A stretch of DNA of 64,000 nt, taken from Collinsella aerofaciens (GTDB lineage: Bacteria > Actinomycetota > Coriobacteriia > Coriobacteriales > Coriobacteriaceae). This document shows, piece by piece, positions 60,541 to 64,000 of the stretch. The notes below the pieces were generated by a model. The model was given only the letters and a program-made list of their open reading frames with translations. It had not been told where the DNA came from and did not search any database. The DNA is taken from the NCBI RefSeq assembly GCF_963360655.1, contig NZ_OY725717.1, positions 835,694-899,693 on the forward strand, given 5' to 3'. The first letter of the stretch is position 1. The number at the start of each line of letters is the position of its first letter. The translations under genes were made by a program, and so were the position numbers.

Positions 60541-61686
60541 CTACACGTAGACCTTGTCGAGACGCATGCCAAAGCCGCAGGCGACCTCGTAGTTAATCGT
60601 TCCGCGCAGTCGGGCCATCTCGTCCATAGTGATCTCGGCATCGCCATCGCGGCCGACAATAATCATCTCGTCACCATACTCGGCCTCGGGAATCTCGTGT
60701 GCCGGGTTGGACTGAATGGCGACCATAAACTGGTCCATGCAGATATTGCCAACCTGATGCACGCGCTCGCCGCGATACAGCACATCCATACGATTGGAAA
60801 GCGTACGCGATAGGCCATCGGCATAACCGATCGGCAGCGTGCAGATCTGAACGCGCGTACGCGGTACGCGGTAGGTAAAACCGTAGCCCACGCCCTCACC
60901 CATCGCAGGGTGTGCCACGCGCGTCACACGCGCATGGACGCTCATAACGGGATCAAGCTGCATCACGCGGCCACTCAGCTCGCACGGCTGCATGCCATAC
61001 AAGCCAACGCCGGCGCGGATCATATCAAAATGCATCGAGGGGTCGAGCATCGAGGACGGCGTGTTGGCGCAGTGCACGATACCGCACTCAAAACCCGCAT
61101 CCTTAATGGCCTGAACGGCCTCGGTAAAGCGCTGACACTGCAGCTTGTAGTCCCAGCCCGAAGGTTCATCGGCCGTGGCGAAGTGCGTAAATACGCCGTC
61201 GCACTGAATACCGCGATGGAAATTTATACCGCGGACAAAGTCGAGCACCTGCGTGTAGTGAACGCCGATACGATTCATGCCCGTCTCGATGGCGAGATGA
61301 TACTTGCCCACTTTGCCCGCCGCGACGGCACATTCGCCATACGCAAGAGCAAAATCAGACGTATAGACCGAAGGCATGATATCAAACTCGAGCAACGTCG
61401 GAATGGCCTCGATAGGCGGCTCGCTTAGGATGAGGATGGGTTTCGTAATCCCGCCCTGTCGGAGCTCAACGCCCTCGTTAACCGTCGCCACGGCAAACAT
61501 GTCGGCACCGGCCGAATACATGATCTTGGCGCACTCAACAGCTCCATGACCATAAGCATCGGCCTTGACCACGCAGCACAGGCGCTGACGTGGATTCAGC
61601 AAGTTCTTATAGGCCCTCGTGTTGCGACGGAGCGCCCCGCGGTCGATCTCGACCCAGGACCAGCGCGTCAAATCGGCTTTATTCAT
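60541..61686 (-). CDS. alr: Alanine racemase
   Basis: 381 aa PLP enzyme (fold type III). PLP-lysine motif LCCVVKADAYGHGAVECAKI near residue 40, FTHFATADEP, MIRAGVGLYGMQP, the catalytic Tyr in GYGFTYRVPRTRVQICTLPIGYADGLSR, and GNICMDQFMVAI. It makes D-alanine for peptidoglycan. Its stop and start lie 2-8 bp from its neighbours. Confidence 0.96.
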   Translation of the reverse strand: MNKADLTRWSWVEIDRGALRRNTRAYKNLLNPRQRLCCVVKADAYGHGAVECAKIMYSAGADMFAVATVNEGVELRQGGITKPILILSEPPIEAIPTLLEFDIMPSVYTSDFALAYGECAVAAGKVGKYHLAIETGMNRIGVHYTQVLDFVRGINFHRGIQCDGVFTHFATADEPSGWDYKLQCQRFTEAVQAIKDAGFECGIVHCANTPSSMLDPSMHFDMIRAGVGLYGMQPCELSGRVMQLDPVMSVHARVTRVAHPAMGEGVGYGFTYRVPRTRVQICTLPIGYADGLSRTLSNRMDVLYRGERVHQVGNICMDQFMVAIQSNPAHEIPEAEYGDEMIIVGRDGDAEITMDEMARLRGTINYEVACGFGMRLDKVYV

Positions 61687-61688
61687 GA

Positions 61689-63305
61689 TTAGTCATCCGA
61701 CCCTTCGTCCATGATTCCCAGATCTTCGAGCGCATCCTTTGCCGCCAGTTCCATGGCCGGACCGATCAAGTCGATAAGATCGGTCGCGATGACGCTCTTC
61801 TCACCATACTCCGTCGCCGCGGCAAAACCGGCGTAGCTGTGAAGTGCGACGGCGTACGAATACAGCAGCTCCCAACGATCCATCTCGTCGCGCATGGTGG
61901 CAAGCGTGCCGGCCAAAATACCCGCGAGAACATCACCCGAACCGGCAGTTGCCAGAGAAGCCGGACCCGAGAGCGGCAGCAGCACACGCTCAACGCCACA
62001 GATAGCCGTCGTCGGCCCCTTGGCAATGACCACCAGATTGTCAGAGCCTGCAGCCCAGACAACCTTCTGCGCGGCTGCAATCGCAGTACCAAGGTCGTTC
62101 ACCTCGTCACCGGCAACCAGACGCGAAAGTTCACGATAGTGCGGCGTCATAACCAACGGCTGCTCGCGACGATACATCTCGGGATTACTATCAATACCGT
62201 CAATGGCAATCTTAGCAAGGCAGTTGAGTGCATCGGCGTCCAAGATAAGCGGCACATCAAGCTCGAGCAAGCCCGAAACCACCTGCATAGCGCCGGCAGA
62301 TGTCGTCATACCGGGACCGCACAGCACACAGCTGTACTTCTTTGCAATCTCGCACACAGTCATGCGCGCAGCGGCGCCAAAGGAGCCGCGGGAATCAGAC
62401 GGAATAGCAAAGACGGGAATCGAAGGAAGTGCCATGCGAATAAGATTGGCGCAGGCGTCAGGAGCCGCGACTGCCACGTAACCAGCACCCGCGCGAGCTG
62501 CAGACTTGGCCGCCATAATGGCAGCACCAGGATATTGCGCAGATCCGGCGACAATAAGCACAGAGCCACGGGAATACTTATCGATATTCGTAGGTAGTGG
62601 GGCAAAGTAATCAACTAAGTCACCGGGCTCGACAATCTCGGCGGCGTGGTCGACATCATCGATGACCTCGTCAAGACGGTCGTAAAGATTGCCGCAGATC
62701 AAATCGCCAGCATACTCAGGACCATCAGCGCTATACAGACCAATCTTGGGCGCAATCATCGTCACCGTATGCTCGGCACGAATGCAGTCGTCATCAACAA
62801 CGCCCGTCTCGGCATTGAGGCCCGAGGGAACATCAATGGATACGACACAATCGGCGCATTCATTGACCGTAGGAATCCAGATGGAGAACGGCGCACGCAG
62901 ATTTCCGTGGAAACCGGTACCAAAAATGGCATCGACAACAACATCGGCCTTATCGATCAAAACCTCGAGTTCGTCACGCGAGGGGCCGACGCAAACGTGC
63001 ACATCGCGGCCGGCAGTACGACGAGCAACATGACGTGCCAGAGCAGCAGGAATCTCATCCGGCTCAACCGGAGAAACGATATCCACGTCCACACCCTTAT
63101 GGCTCAGGATATCGGCGGCAACCCAACCGTCGCCGCCATTATTACCAAAACCGACCAGAACGAGAACCCGATCGGGATTGAGCTTCAAGACCTCGTTGGC
63201 GGCAAACTCACCCGCTAGCTCCATAAGCTCGGCCTTCGAAGTCCCTTCGCGTTCGATGATATCCTCGAGACGAACGACTTCTTCGGTACTCAAAACCGGT
63301 TTCAT
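61689..63305 (-). CDS. nnr: Bifunctional NAD(P)H-hydrate epimerase / dehydratase
   Basis: 538 aa. N-terminal YjeF epimerase domain (LVGFGNNGGDGWVAADILSHKG, VVDAIFGTGFHG, VSIDVPSGLNAETG) and C-terminal ADP-dependent dehydratase domain (GSVLIVAGSAQYPGAAIMAAKSA, LILDADALNCLA, VMTPHYRELSRL, SGPASLATAGSGDVLAGILAG). It repairs damaged NAD(P)H hydrates. Start abuts the acpS stop with no gap. Confidence 0.95.
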   Translation of the reverse strand: MKPVLSTEEVVRLEDIIEREGTSKAELMELAGEFAANEVLKLNPDRVLVLVGFGNNGGDGWVAADILSHKGVDVDIVSPVEPDEIPAALARHVARRTAGRDVHVCVGPSRDELEVLIDKADVVVDAIFGTGFHGNLRAPFSIWIPTVNECADCVVSIDVPSGLNAETGVVDDDCIRAEHTVTMIAPKIGLYSADGPEYAGDLICGNLYDRLDEVIDDVDHAAEIVEPGDLVDYFAPLPTNIDKYSRGSVLIVAGSAQYPGAAIMAAKSAARAGAGYVAVAAPDACANLIRMALPSIPVFAIPSDSRGSFGAAARMTVCEIAKKYSCVLCGPGMTTSAGAMQVVSGLLELDVPLILDADALNCLAKIAIDGIDSNPEMYRREQPLVMTPHYRELSRLVAGDEVNDLGTAIAAAQKVVWAAGSDNLVVIAKGPTTAICGVERVLLPLSGPASLATAGSGDVLAGILAGTLATMRDEMDRWELLYSYAVALHSYAGFAAATEYGEKSVIATDLIDLIGPAMELAAKDALEDLGIMDEGSDD

Positions 63306-63845
63306 CTATGCTCCTAGCGTATCTTGCGAAGCATCGCCCAGGTGCTCCGTCAATGCTGAATTCTGCAGCTGCTCAAGCTCATCTAAAACAGAGCGAGCCT
63401 CTTTAAATGTCTGCGCTACGCGTTTCTTGGTGCTCACCTTTTCCTCTTTTGGCTTAGGCCGAGCATCTTCGGTAATCGCGATGGCATTCGCAACGGCCAA
63501 GTCTCCTGTAAGCGTAATGGAAAGAGCGACCTCAACAACACCCAGTTCTTGAGCGATCTCGAGAGCACGGCCCGAAAGCAGCGCCTTCGGTTTGCCGAGT
63601 TTATCACGCGTAACCGAAACATCCTTGCGACCCACGCCTTGACTAAAACCCATGCCGAGAGCTTTAAGTACCGCCTCGCGCGAAGCAAAGCGGCTCGCAT
63701 AGTGAGCAGCGGGACGCGATGATGCATCGCAATACGCACGCTCTTCTTCGGTAAACACACGCCGAGCAAACGACGGCGTCTTTTCAAGAATTGATTTCAT
63801 GCGGGAAATCTCGACGATATCAACGCCGATACCAGCTTCAGCCAT
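63306..63845 (-). CDS. acpS: Holo-ACP synthase with C-terminal extension
   Basis: 179 aa from ATG 63845 (MAEAGIGVDIVEISRMKSIL); an in-frame ATG 12 bp earlier is also possible. Conserved IGVDIVEI, FTEEERAYCDAS and ASRFASREAVLKALGMG bind Mg2+ and CoA. It attaches phosphopantetheine to acyl carrier protein. AcpS is usually ~120 aa; residues ~127-179 are a charged extension (KPKEEKVSTKKRVAQTFKEA...) with no known role. Confidence 0.92.
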   Translation of the reverse strand: MAEAGIGVDIVEISRMKSILEKTPSFARRVFTEEERAYCDASSRPAAHYASRFASREAVLKALGMGFSQGVGRKDVSVTRDKLGKPKALLSGRALEIAQELGVVEVALSITLTGDLAVANAIAITEDARPKPKEEKVSTKKRVAQTFKEARSVLDELEQLQNSALTEHLGDASQDTLGA

Positions 63846-63953
63846 GTTCACCTCCATATCGCACAGACTAAGTTATTGTAGCCCGTTCGCAGAAGATGCG
63901 ACAAACGAGGGTTATAAAACACAGCTACTATGTGAGACAAAAGCCCGTAAACG

Positions 63954-63986
63954 CAAAAAAGGGGGAGGCCGCGAGGCCTCCCCCTT
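63954..63986 (-). terminator. Terminator of a minus-strand gene beyond the right edge
   Basis: A 12-bp stem AAGGGGGAGGCC/GGCCTCCCCCTT with a GCGA loop, followed on the minus strand by TTTTTTGCG. It ends transcription coming from outside the window, upstream of acpS. Confidence 0.85.
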
Positions 63987-64000
63987 CTCAGTTCTAGCGT

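Overview
The window is high-GC bacterial chromosome. I read it as a gut actinobacterium of class Coriobacteriia, most likely Collinsella. This is an inference from the eno - ftsB/divIC-like - ppx order, the many sugar PTS and GntR/SIS genes, cstA and codon use; there is no 16S gene to confirm it. Almost every base is accounted for by conserved genes, so the unusual content lies in gene fusions and in a dense set of intergenic inverted repeats.

Layout. 1-2.5 kb: end of a sensor kinase, a PTS IIB/VOC gene pair and a membrane-anchored helical-repeat protein. 2.5-4.5 kb: tRNA-Leu followed by duplicated and inverted tRNA fragments, a palindrome, a tandem operator and an AAA/DUF4143 ATPase. 4.5-9.9 kb: ppx, ftsB-like, eno, mazG, a phosphodiesterase and a lone LarC C-terminal domain. 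10.2-20.8 kb: a complete histidine pathway, with a PHP-type histinol-phosphate phosphatase on the plus strand and hisE, I, F, A, H, B, C, D and a fused hisZ-hisG on the minus strand, interrupted between hisB and hisH by an IS3-family element. 21-31 kb: an Amadori-product (fructoselysine/glucoselysine type) catabolic locus with a mannose-family PTS, three SIS-domain deglycase-type genes (two nearly identical FrlB-like copies), an FrlC-like epimerase, an MFS transporter and two GntR regulators. 31-36 kb: a small hypothetical, a LacI regulator, murB, a secreted peptidoglycan hydrolase and galE. 37-49.4 kb: alpha-glucan use, with malQ, a maltodextrin/glycogen phosphorylase, an ABC sugar importer, a TreR-like GntR regulator and a remarkable PTS EIIC-EIIB-HAD phosphatase fusion. 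49.4-56.2 kb: a polyprenyl synthase, a cytoplasmic PG-binding-repeat protein, tRNA-Gln, a JetD-like Toprim protein with a long disordered middle, and cstA with a long attenuator-like leader. 57-63.8 kb: an operon of acpS, nnr, alr, a type-4 uracil-DNA glycosylase, tsaE and a three-domain TsaB-RimI-TsaD fusion.

The strongest candidate for something undescribed is a family of four ~130-nt hairpin elements (34175-34305, 51842-51978, 56600-56731, 56875-57009). They share a conserved internal-loop core and covarying inner stem, but each copy carries its own unrelated 31-34 bp outer arms that are almost perfectly self-complementary. Three sit 7-19 bp after the stop codon of a minus-strand gene, all in the same orientation relative to that gene. 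Other families are a 68-73 bp palindrome beginning AAGTTGCGGTG (three copies), an alternating GCGGAAAGCACGTCCC array, and 17-nt inverted copies of the tRNA T-arm exactly 82 bp downstream of both tRNA genes.

Regulation can be partly read from the sequence: TGTTTAAAC-type operators link the TreR-like regulator, the PTS-HAD gene, the ABC importer and malQ; TTTRATACC motifs link the two Amadori operons; and a shared ACCRTTCRCCGA motif lies 95-146 bp upstream of four carbohydrate operons.
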